From positions 124,001 through 188,000 of the forward strand of contig NW_026516717.1 of NCBI RefSeq assembly GCF_025766255.1: a stretch of DNA of 64,000 bases, written 5' to 3'. Below, one piece after another: positions 23,047 to 34,664 of the stretch. Positions within the stretch are counted from its first letter, which is position 1, and each line of letters begins with the position of its first letter. Made by a program: the position numbers and the translations under genes. Source of the DNA: Zychaea mexicana (Eukaryota; Mucoromycota; Mucoromycetes; Mucorales; Lichtheimiaceae). The notes beneath the pieces were generated by a model, which worked only from the letters and a program-made list of their open reading frames with translations, searched no databases and was not told where the DNA came from.

Positions 23047-23604
23047 TTAGCTTGACTGTTCAGATTTACTTACGGTTGCGGCGATGGTTGGTGAGGCGGA
23101 AGGGAAAGTGGTGAGCACAGCGGCATAACAGGTATTCGTGGCAGTGGTGGTATCATCGGTAACGGTAGCAGGCGCAAGGACTGATCTTCTCCTCTTTGGA
23201 TTCCTCTTCTCTACAACTTTTCTTTCTTTTCCTCTTTGTCCTTTCTCGGTGTCAACTTTTTCTTCAACCTTGACTTCGTCGTTCTTGGTAATGGGCGGTA
23301 CAATGTCATTTGCAACAGGAGATGACGGTAATCGCACGACGGAAAAATCTCGCGGACTATGTACTGTTCAGATGAGAGAGCCAAACACGGGAATGACCAA
23401 CTTTGTCGCAAAGGCGACAATTGTGGAGCGCGTTCGAGCGCAGTAATAACAGCGGAAAGTACATGCCAGCACTACAAAGCTAGCCCATAATGGCTGGTCA
23501 GAGGCAGCGTCAATGCAGAGCATAATGAGCTCGCAAATAGTATTGGGTAGAAGTATTAGCAGGAATGCTGAAACAGAGAGTACGATAGTAATGCGATCAG
23601 ACAT
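23047..23604 (-). pseudogene. Membrane-protein-like frame interrupted by one in-frame TGA, unknown family
   Basis: From the ATG at 23604 the frame reads a hydrophobic N-terminus (ITIVLSVSAFLLILLPNT), a second hydrophobic segment (LWASFVVLACTFRCYYC) and a third ending VIPVFGSLI, then a TGA at 23368-23370. The same frame continues for 107 codons with a hydrophilic, Lys/Glu-rich cytosolic-tail-like sequence (EVKVEEKVDTEKGQRGKERK, then EKRNPKRRR). The composition change at a natural membrane/tail boundary suggests one former protein of about 185 residues. A GTAAGT donor at the end of the second half may mark a lost or further exon. Alternatives: a nonsense-mutated pseudogene, readthrough, or an unrecognised intron; the GT-AG pairs spanning the stop that I can see do not keep phase. 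Confidence 0.4.
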
Positions 23605-24324
23605 TATAGCTATAGTAATAAAAAACTGTAAAGATCAAAGCGACACTTTTTCTTCTGCACGTTTTTAATGTAAAAATGATTGGAAAAACAAACAAGTTGA
23701 GAAGTGGAAAGGTAAAGAAGTGACAGCAGTGCTACCGCCGTATGTTCGCAACATATAACATGCGCGTTTCCGGTTGATTTCAGGTACATGTCCCGTCAAA
23801 CTCTTTTTTGTTGTCACGGTCTGTGCGTCCACCTCGTATGTATGAATAGACTCCTATAGTTTTGGTGCAAATAGAGATATTTGCATGTACAAACACAATG
23901 GATAATGAGTGTCTTATTGCTATGAGCTTTCAAGAATCTTGGCTGAAGAAGCACCTCTACTAAAGTTTTCGATGCCCATTGACTTTGGGTGTGACCGAAA
24001 TCGAGGGACTACCAAGCGAAAAGTCCAATTTGTGCGATGCACAGCTTAGAATGTATCTCGCTCTTTCATGCAACTCCCACGCTGTACATACTTTCGGTCA
24101 GAAATCCTTCTTTTCTTATCGGTTGATACATAATTTAGTAAGGGCAAGATTTCAAGAGTCGCGCATAAACGTAGACCGAAAAAACATTCAATGTTTATTG
24201 ATGCAGCATAAAACGCTTAAAAGCGTGTATTATATATTCTGCTCTTTTGACAGTTACTTGACACATATACATAATCTTATATAATAAACACATTGTACAT
24301 TACTACTCGTTTCTGCTAACGCTG
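23605..24324. other. Spacer, nothing recognised
   Basis: AT-rich sequence; short open frames only (the longest is 101 codons at 23979, without a domain). Confidence 0.4.
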
Positions 24325-25436
24325 TTGTTCGTGAACAGACATGTATCCACTACTGGATCAATAGCCAAACCCTTGAAAAAAAAAAAACTACCGCTGGAGC
24401 TGGCACATCATATCTTTTCCAAATTTGCTCACCCTTTAAGATCGATTACAATGTATATGTACACGTGTCGCTGGTGGAGAGCGTTTCTGACCGAGAAACT
24501 ATCGCGGGTGCTTGATACTCTTGAGCAGTATGCCAAAGCAGATAATGGCAGGACAAGCTGCAGCAGCGATCATGACGACAGGGCTTGGATTCAAGAATGG
24601 CTATACGGTTTCATGTTTTTCCAAAAAAAAAAAAAAAATCTGCCATACCAATACAATATGCACTCGCATTTTGAATAATCTCTCTGTTCGGATGAAAATG
24701 TTTTGGTACTTTCTCTCTCTCCCTCTTTGCAAAAGCATGGGCAGCCGTTGGTTATATGATGGGAGAAGGGAGTCATGGTCAAGAAAACTAAAACGAGCCC
24801 TAATTTTTCAGTTGTTCTGACTGAACTGGATGGCAGTAAAGCAGTCAAAGAATCGCTTGCTTTACTTTTGCAACAGAATAAACCCACTCTGAAAAAGCTG
24901 ACTCTATGCAGCATTTTAGCGATGTTACAACAGCCAGGGATGCGCTCAACACGTGTTCGAACCTGTTCCATCTCATTATTTCAGCCGACCACCGTCTTTT
25001 AGAAGATCAAGCAGCAGCAGCAGCAGCAGAGAGCTACATCTTGCCAGGGAATACATTTTAGGGAAAAGATATCCAGTCTAAAGATCGTCCTCGAATTCGA
25101 GTTCTATATCCACGAGACACTAAAGTGAGGTCTAATTGGCCAACCGGGCGATTTCTCGCAAATCCGATCAGATGCGCAGAGGGGAGTGGGGCACGGAAGA
25201 GGGTAGTGCCAATAACCGCTATATGTCATCAACATCCTTCGCGACTGGATTTGCTCGACATGGAAATATCTCACTTTCTCGACCCTCAATTCTGGCGCCA
25301 GCTGCCGAACTTTGAGTACCTTGCCCCATCAAGAATGCAGTTGGCTTTTGGCGACGACGTGGCCAAGTTCTATCGTAGGATCATGTGCGAATCTCTCAAG
25401 TCGTTGCGGTACGGAACAGGATGGGCACGGTACTAA
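24325..25436 (+). pseudogene. F-box / leucine-rich-repeat gene, probably decayed
   Basis: F-box proteins are SCF ubiquitin-ligase adaptors. An F-box is visible at about 24379-24500 (KLPLELAHHIFSKF, then YTCRWWRAFL). Leucine-rich segments follow at about 24800-24990 (LALLLQQNKPTLKKLTLCSI) and 25230-25430 (RLDLLDMEISHFLDPQFWRQ, then ESLKSLRYG). They lie in different frames, are separated by poly-A and CT runs and stops, and no ATG precedes the F-box in frame. Some junctions could be introns, but I could not build a complete in-phase model. A further leucine-rich piece at about 26500-26610 (IIDLDISGTLQLMYI) may belong to the same relic. F-box/LRR genes are multicopy in these fungi, so a dead copy is unsurprising. 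Confidence 0.5.
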
Positions 25437-26795
25437 CGCTATGCCATATGCTGCAAAAAAAACGATCTCACCCACAAAAGAGCAAGAGTGGCGAAGGAGG
25501 GGAAATAAGGAAAACAAGCAGTGAGCGAATGCCCGTGGTTTCCGAGAGATTATTTGTGTCTTCTTGCTCCTCCCACAGCATTGGTAGTCTGGAAGAAGTA
25601 CCTTTTTTCATTTTCGAAACAGGAAACAGCAGCAGCTCACGTAATGAGAATATACCCTATTTTTATTTTTCAATATATTAACTTTTATAACGGTCCAATG
25701 GATTCTGCTGAGTACAATAAACAAAAATAACTCGATTGATCGAGTGTATACCAGGACGGCGATCTCTTGTGGCAAAGACACTCAATAACACGTATATTGC
25801 AAAGCCTATAGTGAATTACGTTTGAAGATACCGTATCTCTAAGAGACTATTATCATTTTTTTAACGAGTAAAGGATCGTCATTTTTTGATAAATAACGGA
25901 TCACATATGTAGCAAAGAAGTAGAAGCATGATGAGAAAGAAAGAAAGAAAGAAAAAATACGCAAATACGATAACTTGTTCTTAGCATGATTACTTTTGCC
26001 TGAACTACGGAAGATTCCATTTTCACGTTGTGTTTCATTGTACATAATAGACGAATAGTATCATTTAACCAGCAGCACCAAGGATGAGACTCTTTGGAAG
26101 ACTAACAGTACAAGTAACAAATCATCCCTTGTACACGTTGTTCAAAAGAATATGCAAAGGGTCCTATATTGCAGACGAACTAGATCTTACATCCAATAAA
26201 TAGACCATATCACATTCTCTGATATGCTTGAGATGGACTCTCTTCTGGAATCGGCATTTTTTTTTGCCCTCCCAGCATCACTATGAGTGTGGTATGCTAC
26301 TCTTCCGTTGCGTCAAGCACATCATTGTACAAAGGAGTCCATCTAGTAATAATACAGCATTTAACAAAGTCATATTGTGGCAGGCACCTACATATATATA
26401 TATATATATATGTATATAAAAGGCAAAGAAAGAAAGAGAGAAAGAGGTACTCTATCGCTGGTCATCATCATCCCGTTGTGCTACAACAGGCCGTAATATT
26501 ATTTGTGTATTCCTTACCCACCACCTGACCAGACAAAGCATCATAGATTTAGACATATCTGGCACTTTACAGCTCATGTACATACGGAGAATAAAAACCA
26601 GTCTACTTTTGGAGTGAAAACGTTCTGTAATCCACATCTCCATTGTTCTCACACAAACACACACACACATATATATATTTAGCTGGGTTGCGTTTTACTA
26701 GACGTAATGAGAAAGAGGTGCTTTAGCAGGTTAGGCCCACATACTCTCTCTCTCTCTCTCTATCTCTATGTATCAGTCAGTCTATAAGCGCTAAG

Positions 26796-26933
26796 ACTCT
26801 CGTTACCCCTGCTTGCGTGTGGAGTGTATGGAAACATGATGCTGCTGCTGCACGGACATCTAATCTATTGTATCATCGTGCTTCTGCCAATGAAGCGTTA
26901 CTCCACTCGCTTATCATACCTCACTACTACCAG
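26796..26933 (+). other. Exon-like open stretch of unknown identity
   Basis: 46 codons bounded by an AAG acceptor-like site and a CAG/GTCATC donor-like site. The translation is rich in Ala, Leu and His and includes ASANEALLHSLIIPHYYQ. No neighbouring exon could be attached and no family is recognised. It is possibly a relic related to the decayed F-box/LRR region upstream. Confidence 0.2.
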
Positions 26934-28515
26934 GTCATCAAATGATCAGAGGCTGGTCTATCGAAGCAACAGAATGCACTTTAATGAAATCAACAATAAG
27001 GTTGTTTAAATTGTCATCATCAACCTTGATGATCATTGGTTTTACAGTGCTATAGGTGCTGCAGAAGATTGTCTGACTTTATGGAAGCTTACACCATGAT
27101 GCATGGCATAATAACATAACTTGTATTTGTTTGCATGCAGGCATATGAGGTAACCGGTCTTGCGTGTCCCCCACCCTTGGTTTCGTTGCCAGGAAACCCA
27201 TTTTTTTTTATTTGGGAACGGCGTGGGGGTGTCTCATTATTATGATTGTTTCTGCTTAGAATATATATTGGCTTGTTCAAAAGTGAGGGGGATGCATCGT
27301 AAGAAATGACAAGTGTGGGGGGGGGGAGGGAGGGTATTTCTGCGTTTGAACGTGGAAACGATTGCTATTGGAAGTTTCTCATTGTTACAAAACAGGTCAA
27401 CTATCGTGTAGCGTGGACATTTATACCCTTCACTCTTGTTTATGTGCTGCTGCTGCTGCTGTTGTTGTTGTTATGGTGATTAACTTGTTTTTTTTTGGGG
27501 GGTGGGGGTGGGAAAGGATCGTTTGGGTCACACAACAAGCTCATCACCAACCCAGCCACCATGACGTCCTTGGATAATAACGCTATTACTTGCACGGAGA
27601 ATGGAATGACCTTTTTGGGTTTTTTGAAATATACTCCAAGTTCGAAAGAAAGAAAGAAAGAAAGAAAGGAATGCTATACTATGAGTGTTTGATGGTTGGA
27701 TGGATCACAAGTAGAATTGATGGGTAACCTGATAAGACCAGCATATAAGCAATGCATATGTAGTGGTTTTTTTTCCCTGTCAAGTGTGTTACCGTACGCG
27801 GGATAAAACGATGGCAACGTATAGCCGTCTTCTGGGATAGTATTTCTTTTCTTATCAGAGCCCGTTACATGTTGTATATGTATAAGTAGCAAAGGAGACG
27901 GGGCAGAAGGAATTACCATAATAAGCAATCATCCGCGGTTCCACAAGAACAACGAGGTGGCTGCGGCAAGTTATTTCTTTGAATTGCTGTTTGCATTGTA
28001 TTTAATTGTTTGATGTTTGGGGACTCAAAAAGGTGGATGATGACTGTATCAGCGCTATTATTAGTCCTCGTAAGCTTATGCAGCAAGTAGCAGTGGCATA
28101 GTATAACAAGTAATTATATGCTGAGGTCGATCATCGTCATTGTCGACCTTGGTGCTTAATAGCCTTTTGCCTTTGCTCGATGACATATGCGCATGATGAT
28201 GTGCGTCGATTACATCAGAGGCAGACATTATAAGAAAGAGAATCTCTGCCCCCCCCCCCCGACATTCCGCAATTTAACAAATTGCTTTTTGTAAAACAAA
28301 CAACAACCAAACAGGGTCATTCCTTCTTGCCCCCACCCCCCCTTTTTTTCTTTCTCTCTATTTAATGGTTCATGATAGCAACTGGATTTACATTGGTTGG
28401 AAAGGGGGGAAAAAGTGTTCGGCGAGTAATGACTCACTCTTGGACCACGCACCGTTTCTATTGGTCTATGTCTGTGTGTGTGTGTGTGTGTGAGAGTTAA
28501 CCTCCTTACCATGAT

Positions 28516-28541
28516 CTACTACTACTACTACTACTACTACT
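28516..28541 (+). repeat. ACT/CTA triplet microsatellite
   Basis: About nine perfect CTA/ACT units. The same triplet recurs at 4371, 7205, 30070 and 58365, so this motif is a preferred microsatellite of the genome. Confidence 0.88.
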
Positions 28542-28913
28542 TTGCGCACATATTCAGTGTAGTAGTGGGCCCTGAAAAATTAAAAAACAGGTGCCTGAAA
28601 GCAGAAAGGAACATCTGAAACCTCCCGTAACCAATAGAATCGCAATCAGCAATCAGCAATTTTTTAAAGATCCGACAGGGCTTCATTTCATGCTAAAATT
28701 TTAGGGCCCAACAACATATAAAAGGGACTAGGTGCGATGGGCGGATCCCAACCCGAAAAAAAAAACTTTTTTTTTTTTTTTACAGCAACAACCTTTTCTG
28801 TGCCTTTGCTTCTTTCCCCTCTCCCACCACCAACGACAAGAACAAGAAACAACAACAGCAACAGCAACAGCAGCAGCAGTAATAGCAGCAACATCATCGA
28901 CTCATACGCACAA

Positions 28914-30041
28914 ATGATCACCAACGGCAAAGGACCCATCTTTGTAACAAACGCTGACGGCGACAAGGGCTATGCTATTGTCCAGCGCATGCTCCAGTTC
29001 CCATCCAAATACTCACATCTCCCACGGTATCCCGTCTATGCCGGCCTGCCCGATGCATCCACCGCCAGAGCCACCTCGCTCAAAGAACAGGGCGTAAACC
29101 TGCGTGCTTTTGATATCTTCAACGACCACACGGCTGCTGTCGACGCTCTGCGTGACGTGGCCAAGCTCTGCTTGATTGTGGATCCTTTGAGCGAACGCAT
29201 CAGTCGTGCCAATGCGTTCCAATATGCCAAGGCGTAAGTCTTTCCTTTCTTTCTCTTTTTATTTGGCTTGTTGTCGTACTCTATAGAAATACTCATCACC
29301 CCCCGCCCCCTCCAAAATAGATTCATCGACGCAGCCAAAGAAGCGCAAGTCAACCACATCATTTTCCTAACACCGTTTTCGCCGCTCGACCCCGTATCGC
29401 CGCCATCGTCGCCCTTCCGCGATCCCGCCCAGTGTGTCAGCTTGGCCGACCCAACCACATACCGCAGCCAATACATGATGATTGAAACCTATCTGCGCAC
29501 CCAATGCGACAACTGCACCATCCTGCGCTACCCAGGCATCCTGTACGAGCACTTGCGCGTCTTTCGCAAATACATTGTCGAGAACAACGCCTTTCCGGTG
29601 TCAGGCCAGCATCTTGAATTCGCCATCGAGTCCTCCAGCATGGCCGATATCGCCCATGGGACCGCCTGTATTGCGTATGCACCCACTACGCGCCATCGCA
29701 GCAACGTGTACAAACTGACTGGCCCACAGCTGCTCACATTGGAAGAAGTCAGCACGCGCGTCCTCAGCTGTCTCCGACGCGAAGATGCCGAGCTTAACCT
29801 GATCGACCTCAAGGCGCTGGAGCAGATTCTGTACGAAAGCATCGGCAACCAGGAACATGTTGCGTTCCTGCTTGAGGTATGGGGTCTCCAGCAAAAGTCA
29901 ATGGCCGGCGGCCGGTTTGAAATCACCCGCGATCTCGAGGCATTGACGGGACAAAGCGGGAAAACTCTGAATGAATATTTCGAGGATGATAACGTTCAAG
30001 ATGTATTCCGCTCACCCATGCCAACTCCTTTCGTTGCCTAA
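28914..30041 (+). CDS. NmrA-like family NAD(P)-binding protein
   Basis: Atypical short-chain dehydrogenase fold, often a redox sensor or reductase acting on small molecules; no substrate can be named. Two exons, 28914-29233 and 29321-30041, 346 residues. The nucleotide-binding turn is degenerate (GPIFVTNADGDKGYAIVQRM in place of TGATGxxG). A second strand carries YPVYAGLPD. FIDAAKEAQVNHIIFLTPFS and the following segments match the NmrA/NAD(P)-binding pattern. The frame is open upstream to 28737, but that part is low complexity (Phe, Asn, Ser runs) and is leader sequence; the ATG at 28914 gives MITNGKGPIFV, the expected fold start. Third positions are richer in C/G than in neighbouring genes, suggesting high expression. 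Confidence 0.82.
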
Positions 30042-30245
30042 AAGAGTAACCTACACACTGCCCTATTATACTACTACTACTACTACCCTCTTCTTTTGCA
30101 TATACATACTGAACCTGTTTCCCCCCCCCTACTTTTCATATACACATCTCATATACAAAGAAACACCTCGCTCGCTCCCTCTTCTCTCTCTCTCTCTCTC
30201 TCTTACTCATATGCACATACACTAAAATAACTGTATCTACATCTA

Positions 30246-30276
<31 letters not shown>

Positions 30277-31573
30277 TCTCATCCGAACCACCGCGCCCCA
30301 GTGTCGTCACACGCTTTTGCAATCTTTGCACTTTACCCCAAATGTTTTCTTTTTTTTTTTCATATATAGCTTTAGTTTACTTTTGTACATACATAAAAAA
30401 AATATATAACATGCTTCTTTATCTTATCATCCTACGGGGGGACGGATTCACGAATGCTGATTGGTCCGATAAGGAAGCAGAGATCCTACATGAACCTTAT
30501 ATATCTCCAAAGTATCATCCAAGGACAAACAAACAAATAGCCATCTCCATTACCACATATACTCCAGTCACACACACAGAACAGCATCATTTATCTCACA
30601 TGATGCTCCTTGATGTTGGGATGACAAGTTGGTTTTTTGGCTTCCACTGTCCGTCTCGCATCCCAATCCACCTACCACATTCTGATTGGTCATTGAGTAG
30701 AAAAACTTACCTAATAGGCCTCAACTAGAGAATAAGCACAGGGTTCTCTCTTACTTTGTGTAATCCGAGATCGGTGGAGATTAAGCTTCATTTGGTCTGC
30801 TCCCCGCCCTTCCTTTCTAACCATGACATAACACTTGCCACAAAATAGAGCATTGTGCCGTGCATTATGCCCCCCCACCCACGCTCAAGTGCTCTGTGAA
30901 ATTCACGCCCCGAGAATCAGATAATAGCCAACGTTTCAATACAAACGATTGGCAGGTGGACCATCAAATTTGATTGTTCACTTTCTATCGAGCTCTAGTG
31001 ATCGAACACTAGTAAAACAGTTTACTATATTCAGTTGCTGCTATTACTGTCTCAAAGTATGCTCTGAATCAAAAAACGAGTAATCCCCCACCAAAGTATT
31101 CTATGTTCATTGAAACGACCCACTCGACCGCACAGTGATGAAAGTGGGTTCTTCAGCACGTTGTGCGCTTGAAAAAAAAAAAAAGGATCACACTGTCTGT
31201 CTGATTCCATTACAAGAGGTCCTAGTCTGTAAAAAGTCATTGTAACGGGATCTCTCCAATCCTGACAAGAAGAAACAGAAACAAGTGGATATATTATATA
31301 TGTTTGGTTTTTTGGAGGAAAAAAAAAAAGAGATGTCTATGTAACGGGCCTCCTTGGTAAAAAAAAAAAAAAAGTAAGAAGCGGGGTATGTAGAAGAAAT
31401 ATTTATAGAGATAGGGGGTTTGGATGTGAGTTTCCCTTCTTTTTGGAATGGCTAGATGGAGGTGGGGAGAGGTGGTTTTTTTTGGTCTGTGTACATGTAT
31501 ATACGGAATTGAAGGTGAAAGGTTGAAAGGGGAAAAGAAGAAAGTGGTGTATAAATAGAGAGAGCAAGACGTT
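30042..31573. other. Spacer between NmrA-like and RasGEF genes
   Basis: Holds ACT triplets (30070-30086), a CT run (30183-30202), an ATC run (30245-30276), poly-A/T and several pyrimidine tracts. No gene supported. It serves as the 3' region of both convergent genes. Confidence 0.55.
30245..30276 (+). repeat. ATC trinucleotide microsatellite
   Basis: About ten ATC units, in the 3' region of the NmrA-like gene. Confidence 0.9.
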
Positions 31574-34500
31574 TTACGTTCGCTTACGAGCTGCAGTATC
31601 AGCATCAGATAGATTGCTAGGCTTTGCAGAAGGTAACGAAAAGCTTCGTACATGGCCAGTGAGTATCTTAGTCGTTGTGGAGGCCGTGCGACTGGATATC
31701 GATTCTCCCGACTTGGGCGGTGTGTGAGAAGGATGGGGTGAAGAAGTGGATAATACCGAATGATGGTGATGCGCTTGATCGTCGTCATCGTCGTCGCTCC
31801 AACTGTCACGCTGATGATCGTAAACATCTGAATGCAACGTAGTCGGTCGAGTCATTTCAGAGCTCTTACGGAACGGCCAGAACCCAGTGCTTCGTTTGGT
31901 AGTTTCATCCGGCTCTTCCCAACTCGTCATGCTACTCGTGTTGGTGCTGTAGCTGCTGCTCAATCGAACAAGCGAGCTGGCATTACTCAATAACGAGCTG
32001 GTGTTGATGCTGTTACTGCTCGTGCTGCCGCTGTTGTTGTTGTTATTGTTCATGCTCCCTCCCCCACCATGACTGCCAACAGCGTTGCTGTTCCCTCCGT
32101 TATTGGCAGTATTGGATCGACCGTACGCAGGGGACGTTGTGGCGCGCTGTTTGGGCGGTTCTCGGAGCACGCTCAGCTCATCAATGATCTTTTCACTGAC
32201 CCAGGGCCGCATCAACAGATACTGTGTGATCAGCTGCTGCTCGACCTCAATGCCTTGATCGCCATCCACATCCACACCAAACAAAGCCGACGAGTTGCTC
32301 ATTCGGTTCTTGGACGACGACGTGCGATGCAAAGCGTTTGTCAAGACCGAAGGTCCGAACGAATGTTTGCGCGACGCTTTTACATACGATGCCGGAGGCC
32401 GTTGCGGATACGCTGGCGCACGTTGGAAATGGTGAATCAAATTCACAACGTCCTGAACGCGCGAGTCGTCTTGTGCTGCTGTAGCTGCTGCTGCTCCTTG
32501 ACGGCCTTTCTTCACTGCCGCCAACAGATAGGTCATGTCATGGATAAACACGCCCAAGAATGGCACCACCGGTTTGGTCCATCTGCGTCTCGTCTCTAGA
32601 CCCATGTGCTCGCGATACCGGCCGTAATTCTCAGACTCGGACATGAGCGCATTGAGGAGGTCCAGCCTCCCCATCCGTTTCTTCGGAATGCAATCCCACG
32701 TCCGTCGAAGTCGCTGCACAGGCGGAGTCCCCAGGGCCGACACAATCGCCTTGAGTGTTTGGTAGTTGCTCAGCGACAGGCACTTTGTTGCTACCTTGAT
32801 CCATCGGTTGATCAGTTCAGCCCGTCGTGACGCTTCTTGCGGTAATAGGATCGAGTGCTCGATCGCCCGCGTAATGTAATTGAAGAAATCGGTCGAGGCC
32901 ACGACTTTGGGATGGGGCGAACGTGGCGAGTGCGACAGCAATGCGTCCGGCGGGATGTCGCGGAAAATGGCAAATTCTATCAGCGTCAGCTGATAAGCGA
33001 CCAGGTGTGGTGGAAATTGCATGACGTTTGGCACCGTTGCTGCGCTCATGTAGAGCGTTCGGACTCGATTCAGTGTTTCGCGCGTTTCTGCAACTGCTGT
33101 CGTGCGCTGCAAGATTGTGTCATTCAGCTCACTGTCCAGCAGTGTACTGTTGTTGTTTTCCGTTGACGACGACGACGACGACGACAATTCGGTGGCTGCA
33201 TACGAAGACAAGGCACGCTTTCGTTGTTTGCATTCGCTCAGCGAAGCTTCCAAATCATCCAACTGGTCTTGCAATCGTCGATGCGTGGTCAACAATGGCG
33301 GAACAGGAATGTTTGGAACGTAGTCGATTGTTTGTGTCGCAGTCGGCGGTGCCAAACTGTCTCCCGTGTTGGTTTGGGCGGGCACCAAAATACGTGCATC
33401 GACAATGGACTCGGCCAAGACGTCGATAGGTGATATGCTGGATCGATGTTGGTGGTGATGCGAAGTTGTCAGTGATCGAGGACGGGTATCGACCATGGGC
33501 AGATGCGAGTATGCATCGGTCATGGTATGTGGACGTGGTGGGGGTATGCTGCCACTTCGTTGCATCGTTGTTGCTCGCGTTTCGTCTGGAAAAAGCCAAG
33601 GGGAAAACAGATTGCATCAATTAAAAGTGTTTTGTGTACATCACGAGAACCTTAAAAAAAGCTGATGGGATTTGTTGTTGGTGTCGTCAACGTTTAGAGG
33701 AACTTCTTACCATGGTTATTATCAAAATCTATAACTTCATCGTCGTCGTCATCATCATCATCGTCATCATCGTCGTCGTCGTCGGCTAGTCTCACTTCCT
33801 CCTCATCCTTAACTTCACTTTTGCGTTCTTCCTCTATAATATCCTCATTGTCCGATATTTCATGATCACTCGTTTGATCTGCAAAACTGACAGAATTGCC
33901 ACGACCACGGTTATTTCGTTTCACAAATGCAGTAGTGGATGTAGCGACGGCTTCTTGTTCGCTATGCGAGTGATGATGTTGCTGTTGCTGCGGCTGTGTC
34001 GGCTGAGGTGGGTGTTGTGGCAAAGCGTTGGGGACCCTGTTTGGTTTTGGAGGTACCGTGGGCTTGTTATGCATCCTTGCAGGCTTTGGCGGGAGTGGTG
34101 GGGGTGTTTTTACTGGAGAGCCGCTACTCCGATCATCATCGTGGTTGTGATGGTAGTTGTGGTGATGTGGATGGTTAGAATGAATCAAATGATGATGCTG
34201 TTGTTGCTGTTGTCGAGGTACGGGGGATCTTTGCACAGCAATTTCTTCCAGATGCAATAAACTTGATCGGATGATGGATAACGAGTTTTCATATTGCATA
34301 GGCTTCGATACCACAGCTAATAATTGGGAAAGCATCAGTATATCCTCATCCTCATCATCAATCATTGAAACCCTTCCTTCTCCTCATCCTATCCAACTGC
34401 CTCCCTAAGTTCTTACTGTGATGAACAAACTTGACTCCATGGAGATTCTGTGTGGATAACTCTACTGCAGATAGAAATCTCGTATATGCATCCTACGAAC

Positions 34501-34664
34501 GGGGTTCAAGTTCGTTTTGTGAATACACAACAACACCTTCATAAAGTTTTTTTTTTTCGTACAGCACAATTAAAGAAGGAGTCCTTGATATATATATATA
34601 CCTTAATATGACCCTCGTCAAGCAGCTGTGATGCCTCCGTGTAAATGAGTTGAAGATGCTCCAT
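31574..34664 (-). CDS. Ras guanine nucleotide exchange factor with MIT-like N-terminus and SH3-binding motifs
   Basis: Activates a Ras/Rap-type GTPase. Four exons: 34664-34602, 34492-34417, 34316-33711, 33585-31574; 918 residues. The N-terminal 65 residues (MEHLQLIYTEASQLLDEGHI, then KDAYTRFLSAVELS) look like an MIT-type three-helix bundle, suggesting endosome/ESCRT or microtubule association. Then come His/Gln-rich linkers, proline motifs TPPPLPPKPAR and PTVPPKPNR (class SH3 ligands), a run of about 15 Asp, and a coiled coil (RLQDQLDDLEASLSE). The CDC25-type catalytic domain spans about residues 440-740, with FPPHLVAYQLTLIEFAIFRD, ELINRWIKVATKCLSL and PVVPFLGVFIHDMTYL, the last being the catalytic-hairpin region. 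The C-terminal tail is Ser/Asn rich and ends basic. Partner GTPase unknown. Confidence 0.88.

Larger units (their letters stand above)
25437..28913. other. Gene-poor spacer with simple repeats and one exon-like patch
   Basis: Contains CT runs (26741-26764), a TA run near 26397-26410, CTG/TTG triplets (27444-27475), GAAA repeats (27644-27668), a C homopolymer (28250-28260), a GT run (28471-28490) and ACT triplets (28516-28541). A 138-bp open stretch at 26796-26933 is coding-like (VWSVWKHDAAAARTSNLLYH, ending at a CAG/GT junction) but has no identity. The last 150 bp precede the NmrA-like gene and include poly-A/T and a CAA-rich leader. Confidence 0.5.

Noticed and set aside
28737..28913. N-terminal extension of the NmrA-like protein
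   Set aside because: Poly-Phe and Asn/Ser runs derived from poly-T and CAA repeats in the leader.
29036..29476. Reverse-strand frames over the NmrA-like gene
   Set aside because: Shadows of GC-rich coding sequence.
31294..31827. 177-codon frame overlapping the RasGEF 3' end
   Set aside because: It overlaps the certain RasGEF exon in another frame and has Phe/Leu low complexity.
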